Shown piece after piece: positions 51,756 to 61,903 of a stretch of DNA of 64,000 nucleotides. How positions within the stretch are numbered: position 1 is the first letter of the stretch; each line of letters starts with the position of its first letter. A program made the position numbers and the translations under genes. The notes beneath the pieces were generated by a model that had not been told where the DNA came from, ran no database searches, and worked only from the letters and a program-made list of their open reading frames with translations. The stretch comes from JACPFV01 sp035526825 (GTDB taxonomy: Bacteria > Pseudomonadota > Gammaproteobacteria > Nevskiales > Nevskiaceae): NCBI GenBank assembly GCA_035526825.1, contig DATLBT010000120.1, positions 1 through 64,000 of the forward strand. The letters run 5' to 3'.

Positions 51756-53314
51756 CCGCCGGCCGCAGCCTGCGCGGGACGCGCGTCGGCTGCCGGCAAG
51801 TTGCCCGAGAGTGCGGCCAGCACCGCGCGCAACTGTTGCGCGTCGGCGGGCTTGACGAGGTGGTGCGAAAACCCGGCTGCGGTCGTGCGCTGGCGGTCGC
51901 GCTCCTGGCCCCAGCCGGTCAGTGCCACCAGCAGCGTCCCGGCATCGCGCGCGCGCACGTGACCGGCCACCTCGTACCCATCCATGCCGGGCATGCCGAG
52001 GTCGAGGAACAGCGCTGCCGGCCGGAACTCGTCGAACACGTGCAGCGCCTCGTGGCCGTCGTGCGCGACGCGCACCTCGGCGCCGAGGAGCCGCAGCAGT
52101 TGCGCGAGCATCAGCGCGGCATCGCGGTTGTCGTCGACCACCAGCACGCGCGGCGCGCCGGGCAGCACGGCGTCGGCGGCTGGCGCTGGCGCTGGCGCGA
52201 CCGCGCGCGTCGACAGGGGCAGCAACACCACGAACTCGCTGCCGCGACCCGGCCCGGGGCTGCGCACGCTGATGTCGCCGCCGTGCATGTCGACGATCTT
52301 GCGCACCAGCGTCAGGCCGACGCCGAGGCCGCTGTGCACGCGCCGTCCGCTGGCGGCCTGGTAGAACATGTCGAACAGGTGGGGAATGGCATCGCCGGCG
52401 ATGCCGATGCCGGTGTCGGTGACGGACACCTCGGCCCAGCCGCCGTTGACGCTTGCGCGCAACCCGATCTTTCCACCGGCCTCGGTGTACTTCGCCGCGT
52501 TGTTGAGCAGGTTCGAGAACACCTGGGCGAGGCGCACCGGGTCGCCCTCGACGGTCGCCGGCCGATCCGGCAACTGCACCGACAACACGTGCCCGGCTTC
52601 CTGGATCTGCGGGCGGCTGATCTCCACCGCCGAGGTCACCACTGCGGAGAGGTCGACCGGCTCCCGGCGCAGCTGGATCGTGCCGCGCGTCACGCGCGAG
52701 ACGTCCATCAAGTCATCGATCAGGCGCTGCATGTGGCTGACCTGGCGTTCCATGGTCTCCAGCACCTGCGGGCCCAGGCCCTCGGGCCCGGTCAGGCGCA
52801 GCAGGTCCAGCGAGGTGCGGATCGGCGCCAGCGGATTGCGCAGCTCATGTGCGAGGGTGGCGAGGAATTCGTCCTTGCGCCGGTCGAGGCGGTTGCGTTC
52901 CTCGAGGTGCGCGCGCAGCAGGTATTGGCGCTCGCGCGCACGCAGCGCGGTGCGCACCGCGGAGCTCAGCGCGGCGATGCGGATCGGCCGCTCGAGCAAG
53001 GTCACGTTGCCGAGCGTTGCGACCGCGGACTCGGCCGTCGACGAGCTGGCACCCGTCCCGGTCAGGACCAGGAGCGGCAGGTCCGACCAGGGCTCTTGCC
53101 GCGCCAGCGCAATGGCCAACGGGTCTGGCTCGGCGAGGGCCTCCTCGGCAACCATCAGCACGGCGGCACCGCGGCCGACCTCGAAGGCGGCTTCCTCGAT
53201 GCTGGCGCAGACGTGGCTGGCGACGCCCTGGCGGGTGAGCAGGCCTTCGAGCAGCGCGCCGTCCTTGCCCACCGGGGCGAGGATCAGCAGCCGCCGCTCG
53301 AGCTCGCGGCTCAT
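51749..53314 (-). CDS. Hybrid histidine kinase with N- and C-terminal receiver-type domains
   Basis: A 521-residue cytoplasmic protein. The N-terminal unit (1-125) has a receiver-like fold without a clear phospho-Asp (AAVLMVAEEAL). HisKA has His156 in LATLAHELRNPL. The HATPase has NLLNNAAKYTEAG, DTGIGIAGDAI and GLGVGLTLV. A Pro/Ala linker leads to a genuine receiver with acidic DD (394-395), Asp438 (ALFLDLGMPGMDG) and Lys in LVKPA. It has no membrane segment. It starts with an ATGA overlap with the KaiC-like gene, so the two are made together. Confidence 0.92.
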   Translation of the reverse strand: MSRELERRLLILAPVGKDGALLEGLLTRQGVASHVCASIEEAAFEVGRGAAVLMVAEEALAEPDPLAIALARQEPWSDLPLLVLTGTGASSSTAESAVATLGNVTLLERPIRIAALSSAVRTALRARERQYLLRAHLEERNRLDRRKDEFLATLAHELRNPLAPIRTSLDLLRLTGPEGLGPQVLETMERQVSHMQRLIDDLMDVSRVTRGTIQLRREPVDLSAVVTSAVEISRPQIQEAGHVLSVQLPDRPATVEGDPVRLAQVFSNLLNNAAKYTEAGGKIGLRASVNGGWAEVSVTDTGIGIAGDAIPHLFDMFYQAASGRRVHSGLGVGLTLVRKIVDMHGGDISVRSPGPGRGSEFVVLLPLSTRAVAPAPAPAADAVLPGAPRVLVVDDNRDAALMLAQLLRLLGAEVRVAHDGHEALHVFDEFRPAALFLDLGMPGMDGYEVAGHVRARDAGTLLVALTGWGQERDRQRTTAAGFSHHLVKPADAQQLRAVLAALSGNLPAADARPAQAAAGGQ

Positions 53315-54768
53315 GTCCCACCGCGCAGGTGCGGCACGCCCGTCAAGATTCCCTGGTAATCGCGCAGCGGCTCGCCGATGCGGATCTTGCTGCCGGCGGT
53401 GGAAAATTCGCGCAGCGAGCGCTCGTGGTCGCCACCGCGCATCTTCACCACGGACAATGCCTGCTTCACCTGGCCCGCGACCTCGAAGTAGCGCAGCAGC
53501 ACGACGGCATCGGCGAGGTAGCTGGCGTCGACCGGCGAGCTCATCTGGCTGGAAATCAGGCCGGTGTGCGCCGCGATCAGCATCGTGGCGACGCCGCTCT
53601 GGCCGAGGTAGGTCAGCAACTCATGCAACTGGACCACGAGGAAGCGCTCGTCCGGCATCGAATTGAGGTAGCCATTGAGGCTGTCGATCACCACGATCGA
53701 GACCTGTCGTTTTTCGACCTGCTGGCGAATCGAATGCACCAGCTCTCCCGGCGACAGTTCGGCCGGATCGACCGGGATCAGATGGATCAGGCCTTTATCC
53801 ACCAAGCCGCGCAAGTCCTTGCCGAGGGCGGCCATGCGCGTCTGCAGCGTGTTGACGCTTTCGTCGAACATGAAAATCGCTGACTTTTCCCCGCGCGACG
53901 CCGCCTCGACCGCAAACAGGGTAGCGATGGTCGACTTGCCGGTGCCCGCGGCACCCTGGATCAGCGTGCTGGTGCCGCGCTCGATGCCGCCGCCCATCAG
54001 CTTGTCGAGCTCGGTCACCCCGCTGGCGAGGCGCGCGCGGCTGGTTTCGCCGCGATGCTCGGCAGCGACCAGGCGTGGGTAGACCTCGAGGCCGCCGCGC
54101 TGGATCAGGTAGTCGTGAAATCCGCCGCGAAAGGCGCTGCCGCGATACTTGATCACCGACAGGCGCCGACGCGAGATGCCGAAGTCCGGCGTGGTGTGCT
54201 CCATCATGATCGCGCCATGCGCGATCGACTGCACTTGCACGTCGCGCTCGGTGGCGGTGAGGTCGTCGAGCAACAGCACCGTGCACTGGCGGCCGGCCAT
54301 GTAGTGCTTCAGCGCAAGGATCTGGCGCCGGTAGCGCAGCGCGCTGCCCGCCAGCAAGCGCAGTTCCGACAGCGAGTCGATGACGATGCGCGTCGGGCGC
54401 AGCTTTTCCACGTCCTTGACGATCTTTTCGGTGGTCTCCGACAGCTCCACCTCGGACGGGTGAAATACCGTGTACTGCTGGCCCGGCTCGAGCTTTTCCG
54501 CGCCCGGCACGAGCTCGCGGAAGGCAATGCCATCGAGCGACCAGCCGTGCGATTCGGCGACATCCTCGATCTCGGCCCGGGTCTCGGACAGCGACACGTA
54601 GAGGACCGACTCGCCGTGCTTCACGCCTTCCTTCAGGAACTGGAACGCCAAAGTGGTCTTGCCCGAGCCCGGCATGCCTTCCAGCAGATACAGGCGATCC
54701 GGCGACAGCCCTCCGCAAAGCACGTCATCGAGACCGGCGACGCCGGTAGAAATGCGGGGTTTTGCCAC
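53311..54768 (-). CDS. KaiC-like double RecA-fold ATPase
   Basis: A 485-residue protein with two KaiC domains. Walker A motifs are GMPGSGKTT (31-39) and GAAGTGKST (272-280), and Walker B-like strands RIVIDSLSEL and IVVIDSLNGYL follow. VKMRGGDHERSLREF near the end is the KaiC CII signature. The position of the autophosphorylated Ser431-Thr432 pair of cyanobacterial KaiC appears as Ser416-Tyr417. GTG 54768 is preceded by GGAG at seven bases and is preferred to TTG 54798. There is no kaiA or kaiB nearby, so a clock is unlikely. It probably signals through the coupled histidine kinase. Confidence 0.92.
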   Translation of the reverse strand: MAKPRISTGVAGLDDVLCGGLSPDRLYLLEGMPGSGKTTLAFQFLKEGVKHGESVLYVSLSETRAEIEDVAESHGWSLDGIAFRELVPGAEKLEPGQQYTVFHPSEVELSETTEKIVKDVEKLRPTRIVIDSLSELRLLAGSALRYRRQILALKHYMAGRQCTVLLLDDLTATERDVQVQSIAHGAIMMEHTTPDFGISRRRLSVIKYRGSAFRGGFHDYLIQRGGLEVYPRLVAAEHRGETSRARLASGVTELDKLMGGGIERGTSTLIQGAAGTGKSTIATLFAVEAASRGEKSAIFMFDESVNTLQTRMAALGKDLRGLVDKGLIHLIPVDPAELSPGELVHSIRQQVEKRQVSIVVIDSLNGYLNSMPDERFLVVQLHELLTYLGQSGVATMLIAAHTGLISSQMSSPVDASYLADAVVLLRYFEVAGQVKQALSVVKMRGGDHERSLREFSTAGSKIRIGEPLRDYQGILTGVPHLRGGT

Positions 54769-54905
54769 GTGAAAGCTCCGAATAAGGACTTGCTGCAACC
54801 GCCAGTCTAGCGATGCGCGTTACGCCGTTGGCGCTGTCTCCCTTTGGCGACAGACCCCTTGCTAGACTCGCTGCCCTGAAAAGTATCGCGAACCCAGGCA
54901 TACAG

Positions 54906-56335
<1,430 letters not shown>

Positions 56336-56339
<4 letters not shown>

Positions 56340-57367
56340 ACGCGCGCGCGCTGGCTTTGCTCGGCGTCGCGCTGCTCGGCGGCTGCGGCAACAGCACGCC
56401 GTCGTCGCCGCCGGCCGCCGGCGCGCCGGTGATCCCGGTGGCGTGCCCGGCACCGGAGGTGGTCGCCAGCGCCGAGGTTCCCTGCTCGGAGCGCGCCGAC
56501 CCACGGCTCGCCGAGATGAGCAACGACGGCATCCTCCTGGCCAGCGAGCTGGGCTTGCCGGCAGGCCGCTACGCGCTGCCGGCGGCGTCGGCGCCGACAC
56601 AACTCGTGGTGTTTTTCCACGGCCACCAGAACGACTCTTGCTCGTGGCGCAACCATTTGCGCGCGGCGGCCGCGCAAGGCGCCGTCGCCGTGGCGATGAA
56701 CTACACCGGCCAGGAAGACCGCGAGGTGCCGGGATTTGGATTTATCGAGAACTGGGGCTGGGCGGTGCGGGGCGGGGCCAAAGATTCGATCGCAGCGGCG
56801 CGCTATTTCCTCAACCGCTATCCGAGCATCACCGAGGTCTACAACTTCGGCACCAGCATGGGCGGCAACGTCTCGGGTTTCGCGGCTTATTCGCCCGACG
56901 CGGTGCGCGCCGACTGCTCGCCGCTGTGGGACTGGTTCATCGCGACCGAAGGCGTGCACAACCTCACCGAGGAGTACACCGGCGCGCGCACGCTGGCTCC
57001 CAACAACGGCGCTGCCGCGCAAGCGCAGATGGAGATCGAGGAGGAGAACGGCGGCTCGCTCGAGGAGGTGCCGGCGGCCTTTGCCGAAATCACCAACACG
57101 GCGAACGCCGCGGACCTTGGCTACCTGAAAGGCGCGGTGCTGGTGCACGGCACCAGCGACCAGACCGTGCCGGTGGACCAGAGCCGCCAGATGAGCGATG
57201 GCTTGCGCGCCGCCGGCGTGCCGACGCATCTGTTCCTCGTCGTCGGCTCGGATCACGTCTGGGAAGGCAACAGCGATGTCGCCGTGATGCGCACCGGGCT
57301 CGAGGAGCTGGCGCGCTTGCTGGCCGGCGGCATCGTGAGCGACGGCGAGACGCCGGTAACCAATTAG
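56336..57367 (+). CDS. Lipoprotein alpha/beta hydrolase
   Basis: A 343-residue lipoprotein (lipobox LLGGC). The alpha/beta-hydrolase nucleophile elbow is GTSMGGN, the acid lies in HGTSDQTVPV and the His in VVGSDHVWEG. VVFFHGHQND forms the oxyanion side. The resemblance is to prolyl-oligopeptidase or esterase-type folds; the substrate is unknown. ATGA overlap with the M20 peptidase suggests joint use, perhaps in peptide scavenging. Confidence 0.85.
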
Positions 57368-57370
57368 CCC

Positions 57371-58105
57371 GTGAGCACGATCGGCAAGAAAATCGGCATC
57401 GGCATCGCAACGCTGCTGACCCTGGCGGGTGTGGCCGGCATCGTCGTGCTCGGCCAGCTCGGCCGGCTGATCGAGCGCGGCGTCGAGCGCGAAGGACCGC
57501 GCATCACCGGCACCGACGTCTCGCTCGGCAGCGCGCGCGTGTCGATCTTCGACGGCGAAGGCTCGCTCAATCGCCTGCGCATCGCCAATCCGGAAGGCTT
57601 TTCCGGCGGCGATGCCTTTGACCTCGGCGAGATCGCGATTGCCGTGGACGTGAAGTCGGTGACCGCGGACGTCATCCACATCCGTCGGCTGGTGATCGAG
57701 GCGCCGCGCCTGCTGGCCGAGTTCGACGCAGCCGGCAGCAGCAACCTCGACGCCATCCGCGCGCATGCTCGCGCAGCCTCGCGCGACGGCGGCCCCGCGA
57801 AGCAGGGCGCCGACGGCGGACCTGAGGTGCGCCTGATCATCGACGAGTTCCGCTTCGAGAAGGCGGAAGTGCGCGCCCTGGCACCCGCGTTCGACGTCGA
57901 CAGGACCCTGGTGCTGCCGCCGGTGATACTCAAAAACCTCGGCGCGAAACAGGGCGGCGCAACCGCATCCGACATCGCCAGCCAGGTGCTGCGGCCGATC
58001 GTCGATGCGGCGATCCAGGCCGCGACCCGGGAATACCTCGCCGCCCAGCGCGACAAGGTGGGCAAGAAAGTCGAGGAACAGCTCATGGACAAATTGTTCA
58101 AATGA
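57371..58105 (+). CDS. AsmA-like membrane-anchored protein
   Basis: A 244-residue protein with one N-terminal helix (IGIGIATLLTLAGVAGIVVLGQ). A beta-rich region follows with PRITGTDVSLGSARVSIFDG, GSLNRLRIANPEGFSGG and DVIHIRRLVIEAPRL, the pattern of AsmA/DUF748 proteins. The C-terminal helix is amphipathic (REYLAAQRDKVGKKVEEQL). GTG 57371 is the start. The role of this family is mostly in outer-membrane lipid traffic, which is inferred here. Confidence 0.78.
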   Translation: MSTIGKKIGIGIATLLTLAGVAGIVVLGQLGRLIERGVEREGPRITGTDVSLGSARVSIFDGEGSLNRLRIANPEGFSGGDAFDLGEIAIAVDVKSVTADVIHIRRLVIEAPRLLAEFDAAGSSNLDAIRAHARAASRDGGPAKQGADGGPEVRLIIDEFRFEKAEVRALAPAFDVDRTLVLPPVILKNLGAKQGGATASDIASQVLRPIVDAAIQAATREYLAAQRDKVGKKVEEQLMDKLFK

Positions 58106-58776
58106 AACTGACGGTCCACCACCTCAACAACTCGCGCTCACAGCGCGTGCTGTGGCTGCTCGAGGAGCTTCAGTTGCCGTACGCAATCCAGCATTACCAG
58201 CGCGATGCCAAAACCATGCTGGCGCCACCGTCGCTGAAGCGGGTGCATCCGCTCGGCAAGTCGCCGGTGCTGACCGACGGCGACACGGTCATCGCCGAGT
58301 CGGGCGCGATCATCGAATACCTCGTCGACACCTACGGCCAGGGCCGGCTCAAGCCGGCGGTGGGCACGCCCGAACGCCAGCGCTATACCTACTGGATGCA
58401 TTACGCGGAAGGATCCGCGATGCCGCCGCTGGTGATGAAGCTGGTCTTCGGCCGGCTCAAGACTGCGCCGATGCCGTTCTTCATCAAGCCGATCGCGCGC
58501 GGCATCGCCAACCAGGTGTTGAACGGCTTCGTCGAGCCGCAGATCCGCCTGCACGTCGGCCACATGGAGGCGTCGCTGATGCCATCCGGCTGGTTCGTGG
58601 GCGAGGAGCTCAGCGCGGCTGATGTGCAGATGAGCTTTCCGGTCGAGGCGGCGGCGGCGCGCGGCGGGTTGGGATCGGAGTTCCCGCGACTGACTGGCTT
58701 CCTCGAGCGCATCCGCGCGCGTCCGGCGTACCAGCGCGCGCTGGAGAAGGGCGGGCCTTACGCGCTGATGCGCTGA
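58102..58776 (+). CDS. Glutathione S-transferase family protein
   Basis: A 224-residue GST. The thioredoxin-like N-domain has NNSRSQRVLWLLEELQLPY and GKSPVLTDGDTVIAESGAIIEYLVD, with the cis-Pro and Glu-Ser that hold glutathione. The helical C-domain has ADVQMSFPVE and the N-capping-type turn. ATGA overlap with the AsmA-like gene. The substrate is unknown. Confidence 0.9.
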   Translation: MKLTVHHLNNSRSQRVLWLLEELQLPYAIQHYQRDAKTMLAPPSLKRVHPLGKSPVLTDGDTVIAESGAIIEYLVDTYGQGRLKPAVGTPERQRYTYWMHYAEGSAMPPLVMKLVFGRLKTAPMPFFIKPIARGIANQVLNGFVEPQIRLHVGHMEASLMPSGWFVGEELSAADVQMSFPVEAAAARGGLGSEFPRLTGFLERIRARPAYQRALEKGGPYALMR

Positions 58777-58777
58777 C

Positions 58778-58859
58778 TGTCACCCCGAGCGCAGCGAGGG
58801 GCCGCGTTCCGGGTGTCGCAGCGGTGGGAACGCGATCCCTCGCTACGCTCGGGATGACA
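58778..58859. repeat. Dispersed repeat family A, inverted pair
   Basis: Two 33-base arms (58778-58810 and 58827-58859) are inverted copies with about 29 of 33 positions matching, around a 16-base spacer. The unit starts TGTCAYCCCGAGCGYAGCGA. It fills the gap between the GST and GNAT genes and supplies the last codons and stop of the GNAT gene. The hairpin may stop transcription from both sides. A single arm lies at the end of prmC (1574-1606). Confidence 0.85.
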
Positions 58860-59391
58860 GCCAGTCGCCGGCGTCGCGCTGGAAGAACGCCATCGTTGCG
58901 CCCCGATACGACGGATGCGGGAATACGCGCTCACCGTGGCGCTCGAGCCCGGCTTTCAGCAGCACGCGCTGCGACCCCACGTTCGGCACGTCCGTGATCG
59001 CATGGATGCGCGGCAGCTTCAGCTCCGTGAAGCCGTAGCGCAGCAGCGCCTCGCACATCTCGGTGGCGTAACCGCGGCCCCAATGCGCCTTGCCGAGCAC
59101 GTAGCCGACCTGCACCAGGGTCTCGCCCTGGATGTGGTTCGGCAAGTGGAAGCCCATCGGCGTGTCGCCCTCGCGCTCGAGCGTGACCCACATGCCGAAG
59201 CCGGGTTCGCGCGCGTAGCCCGGGAGGATGCGCTCGTGCAGTAGCGCCGTGGTCTGCTCCGGCGAGGCCGGGCCGCCCATGTGGCGCTTGACCTCGGGGT
59301 CGCTCCAGAGGGCGTGCAGCCAGTCGTAGTCATCGGCGGTGAACCGCCGCAGGACCAGTCGCGCCGTCGTCAGGCCGGCGGCGTCGGTCAC
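58843..59391 (-). CDS. GNAT acetyltransferase (RimJ/RimL-like)
   Basis: A 182-residue acetyltransferase. TARLVLRRFTADDYDWLHALW opens the fold, VGYVLGKAHWGRGYATEM holds the acetyl-CoA loop (GRGYAT), and ELKLPRIHAITDVPNVGSQRVLLKAG the last conserved block. GTG 59391 overlaps the preceding stop by GTGA. The C-terminal SSRA comes from the family A repeat, as in prmC. Confidence 0.9.
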   Translation of the reverse strand: MTDAAGLTTARLVLRRFTADDYDWLHALWSDPEVKRHMGGPASPEQTTALLHERILPGYAREPGFGMWVTLEREGDTPMGFHLPNHIQGETLVQVGYVLGKAHWGRGYATEMCEALLRYGFTELKLPRIHAITDVPNVGSQRVLLKAGLERHGERVFPHPSYRGATMAFFQRDAGDWLSSRA

Positions 59392-60602
59392 AGCGTGGCG
59401 TCGAGCGCCTGCAGCACGCGGTCGAGCTCCGCCGGCGAGTTGTAGTGCAGGAATGACAGCCGCAACGCGCCGCGCGCCGGGTCGACGCCCATCGCTTCGA
59501 GCAGGCGCACCGCGTAGAAGTGGCCGGCGCCGGCCATGACGCCGCGCGCCGCGAGGTCCTTGGCGACATCGAGTGGCGCGCGGCGCTGCGGCACGAACGC
59601 CACGGTCGCGGCGCGGATGCGCGCATCGCGGGGTCCGAGCAGGCGCACGTCGCGTCGCGCGGCCAGGAAGTCCAGCAGCCTTGGCAGCAGGGCGAGCTCG
59701 GCTTCGCGCAGCCGTTTGCGCACGCGGGCGGGCCGGCCGGCCGCATCGCCGCCACCGTGATGTGCGTCGAGCGCGTCGAAGTACTCGGCGACGCCGCGCG
59801 CTGCCGCAACCTGCGCGTGGTCCGGCCCGGCGGGCACGAGGCGCTTGCGCGGGTAGGCGTCGAGGAAGAAGTGCGCCTGGTTGGCGAGCCTCTGCTGTAA
59901 CGCGCGCCGGATCACCATCACGCCCTGGTGCGGGCCGTAGGTCTTGTACAGCGAGAACAGGTACGCATCGGCGCCCAGCGCCGCGACGTCGGGCAGGCCA
60001 TGCGGGGCCCAGGCCACGCCGTCGACGATCGAGATCGCGCCCGCGGACCGCGCCTGCGCGCACCCATCAGCGACAGGATTGACCTGTGCGACGACGTTGG
60101 AGCAGTGGGTGAAGGCGACGACTTTGGTGCGCGACGTCAGCAGCGCGTTGAGCTGCGCCGGATCGAGCGCGCCGGTGTCGCGGTCGACACGCCATTCGCG
60201 CACGACGATGCCGTCGGCGGCGAGCCGGCGCCACGGTCCCGAGTTGGCCTCGTGGTCCTGTTGCGTCACCACGATTTCGTCGCCGGGCTTCAGCAGCGGC
60301 CGCACCGCCTGCGCGAGCACGTAACCGTTCTGCGAGCTCGACGGCCCGAGCAGCACCTCGTCAGCGTCGACGCCGAGGTATTCGGCGAGGCGCGCGTGCG
60401 CAGCGTCCATCCACGCGCCGGCTTCGGTCGAGGCGGCTGACGGGTAGTACGGCTGCACTTTCAAGCGGCGGTAGTACTCGGCGAGGCGCGCGGTGACCTG
60501 CGCGCACGGGTAACTGCCACCGGCATTCTCGAAGAACGCCTGGTCAGCGAGGGAAGGCTCGGAGAAAGCCGGGAATTGCGCCCGGACGAACGCGAGGTCC
60601 AC
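59388..60602 (-). CDS. Class V aminotransferase (cysteine-desulfurase-like, VC1184 type)
   Basis: A 404-residue PLP enzyme. LADQAFFENAGGSYPC, LGPSSSQNGYVLAQ, TQQDHEANSGPW, SIVDGVAWAPHGLPDV and the PLP Lys in LFSLYKTYGPHQG are present. The region that carries the desulfurase Cys (GHHCA in SufS) reads GHFYA, so sulfur transfer is unlikely. The pattern fits the VC1184 subfamily. GTG 60602 overlaps the preceding TAG by one base. Confidence 0.88.
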   Translation of the reverse strand: MDLAFVRAQFPAFSEPSLADQAFFENAGGSYPCAQVTARLAEYYRRLKVQPYYPSAASTEAGAWMDAAHARLAEYLGVDADEVLLGPSSSQNGYVLAQAVRPLLKPGDEIVVTQQDHEANSGPWRRLAADGIVVREWRVDRDTGALDPAQLNALLTSRTKVVAFTHCSNVVAQVNPVADGCAQARSAGAISIVDGVAWAPHGLPDVAALGADAYLFSLYKTYGPHQGVMVIRRALQQRLANQAHFFLDAYPRKRLVPAGPDHAQVAAARGVAEYFDALDAHHGGGDAAGRPARVRKRLREAELALLPRLLDFLAARRDVRLLGPRDARIRAATVAFVPQRRAPLDVAKDLAARGVMAGAGHFYAVRLLEAMGVDPARGALRLSFLHYNSPAELDRVLQALDATL

Positions 60603-61903
60603 TAGCTCGTCGTGCCTTCCGGGAAAACCGGCCAGGCGGCCGTGATGCGTCCCTGGTCATAGACCGCGAGGTCGCCAAACTGCAGGAACACCGACTCGCT
60701 CTGGTGCGGGCGCAGGAACACGAAGTCGTCGACGCCGAGCTGCACCTCGCTGGACCCGTTCAGCATGTCCTGGTTGGTCGAGTGCCCCCAGATGGCGTTG
60801 CGCTGCAGTCCCGGCGGCGACACCGGGCTCGCCAGCCAGTAGCCGCCGTACAGATAGAACGTGCGCGCCGAGTTGGGGTCCCATGCCGCGAGGAGGCCGG
60901 ACGCCATCTCGAGGCCCGGCAGCACGGTGCGGTCGAGCGCTTTCAGCACCGGGGTTGCGATGAAGCAGGCCGGCTGGTGGTCGGCGAGCGCCTTCGTGTC
61001 GAAATCGGTCGGCTTGACCAGCGCCGAGCCGATGGCGAGCTCGTTACACGGCGCCGACTCGTCATACAGCTCGTACGTGTTGCTGCCCCCGGCATTCAGG
61101 GTGAGGTGTTCGGGCTTGAAGCGCTCGCCGAGCGCCTCGCGCGCGGCCGTGACGCATTCGCCGTAGAACGTCATCGCCTTCTTCAGCGCGCCGCGCGGGC
61201 CGCCGAGGGCATCGGGAATCTTGGAGGCGTGCGCCTCGTAGCCCATGAAGCCTGAGAACTCGAGCCGCGGCTCGCTGGCGATCATGCGCACGACCTCGGC
61301 GACTTCACGCGCGGTGCGAAAACCCCCGCGATGCAGGCCGACGTCGAGCTCGAGGTTCAGGCGCAGCGCGCCCTTGGGCTGCGCCGCGGCAAGCTCCCGG
61401 TACTCGGCCATTCGCACGCCGGTGTCGATGAGCCACTCGACCTGGCGCTGGCCGTCGAACTTGCCTCGGGAATTCGCCGGCTTGAGCTCGGCGTAGAAGC
61501 GCCTGGCGGCGCCGGCCGGCATCGGCTTGCCGAGCAGCATCTGCGCATCCGGCATTTCGCGCGCGATCAGGTTCAGGTGCGGCTGGTGGAACACCATGAG
61601 CCGGTCGGTGCCCATTGCCGCGCGCACCTCGCGGATCAGCGGCAAGCTCGGCAAGGACTTGGCAACGATGCGGAAATGCTTGTTCTTGGGCAGGTTGGCC
61701 TTGAGCCGGCCGAGGTTGTGCGCGAGCTGCTGCTTGTCGATGACGAGGGTTGGCCGGTGCAGGCCGGCCTCACGCAGCGCGCCCTGCAGTTGCTGGAAAT
61801 GCGCGTTGTGGCCGCCACCCGTGCGGCGGGGGCGTTTCGCGGCGAGGTACGCGACCGGCGCGGCGAGCGCACCGAGCAGCAGCAGGCGGCGCTTGGCGTT
61901 CAT
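60602..61903 (-). CDS. DSD1-type PLP enzyme (D-threonine-aldolase/alanine-racemase fold)
   Basis: A 433-residue protein. An N-terminal membrane or Tat-like segment (MNAKRRLLLLGALAAPVAYL) precedes an alanine-racemase-type TIM barrel with PLP Lys82 in RIVAKSLPSLPLI. LNLELDVGLHRGGF, LTLNAGGSNTYELY and a C-terminal beta domain with VQLGVDDFVFLRPHQSE (metal-type ligands of the DSD1 group) follow. It probably acts on a D-beta-hydroxy amino acid or a related substrate. ATGA overlap with the lactone oxidase. The N-terminal anchor would place it at the membrane or in the periplasm. Confidence 0.83.
   Translation of the reverse strand: MNAKRRLLLLGALAAPVAYLAAKRPRRTGGGHNAHFQQLQGALREAGLHRPTLVIDKQQLAHNLGRLKANLPKNKHFRIVAKSLPSLPLIREVRAAMGTDRLMVFHQPHLNLIAREMPDAQMLLGKPMPAGAARRFYAELKPANSRGKFDGQRQVEWLIDTGVRMAEYRELAAAQPKGALRLNLELDVGLHRGGFRTAREVAEVVRMIASEPRLEFSGFMGYEAHASKIPDALGGPRGALKKAMTFYGECVTAAREALGERFKPEHLTLNAGGSNTYELYDESAPCNELAIGSALVKPTDFDTKALADHQPACFIATPVLKALDRTVLPGLEMASGLLAAWDPNSARTFYLYGGYWLASPVSPPGLQRNAIWGHSTNQDMLNGSSEVQLGVDDFVFLRPHQSESVFLQFGDLAVYDQGRITAAWPVFPEGTTS

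Noticed and set aside
53311..54768. Circadian clock operon
   Set aside because: The KaiC-like protein is clear, but no kaiA or kaiB is present in the window and the phosphosite differs, so a clock cannot be claimed.
59388..60602. Cysteine desulfurase for Fe-S assembly
   Set aside because: The loop that carries the active Cys reads GHFYA, and no suf or isc genes are nearby.
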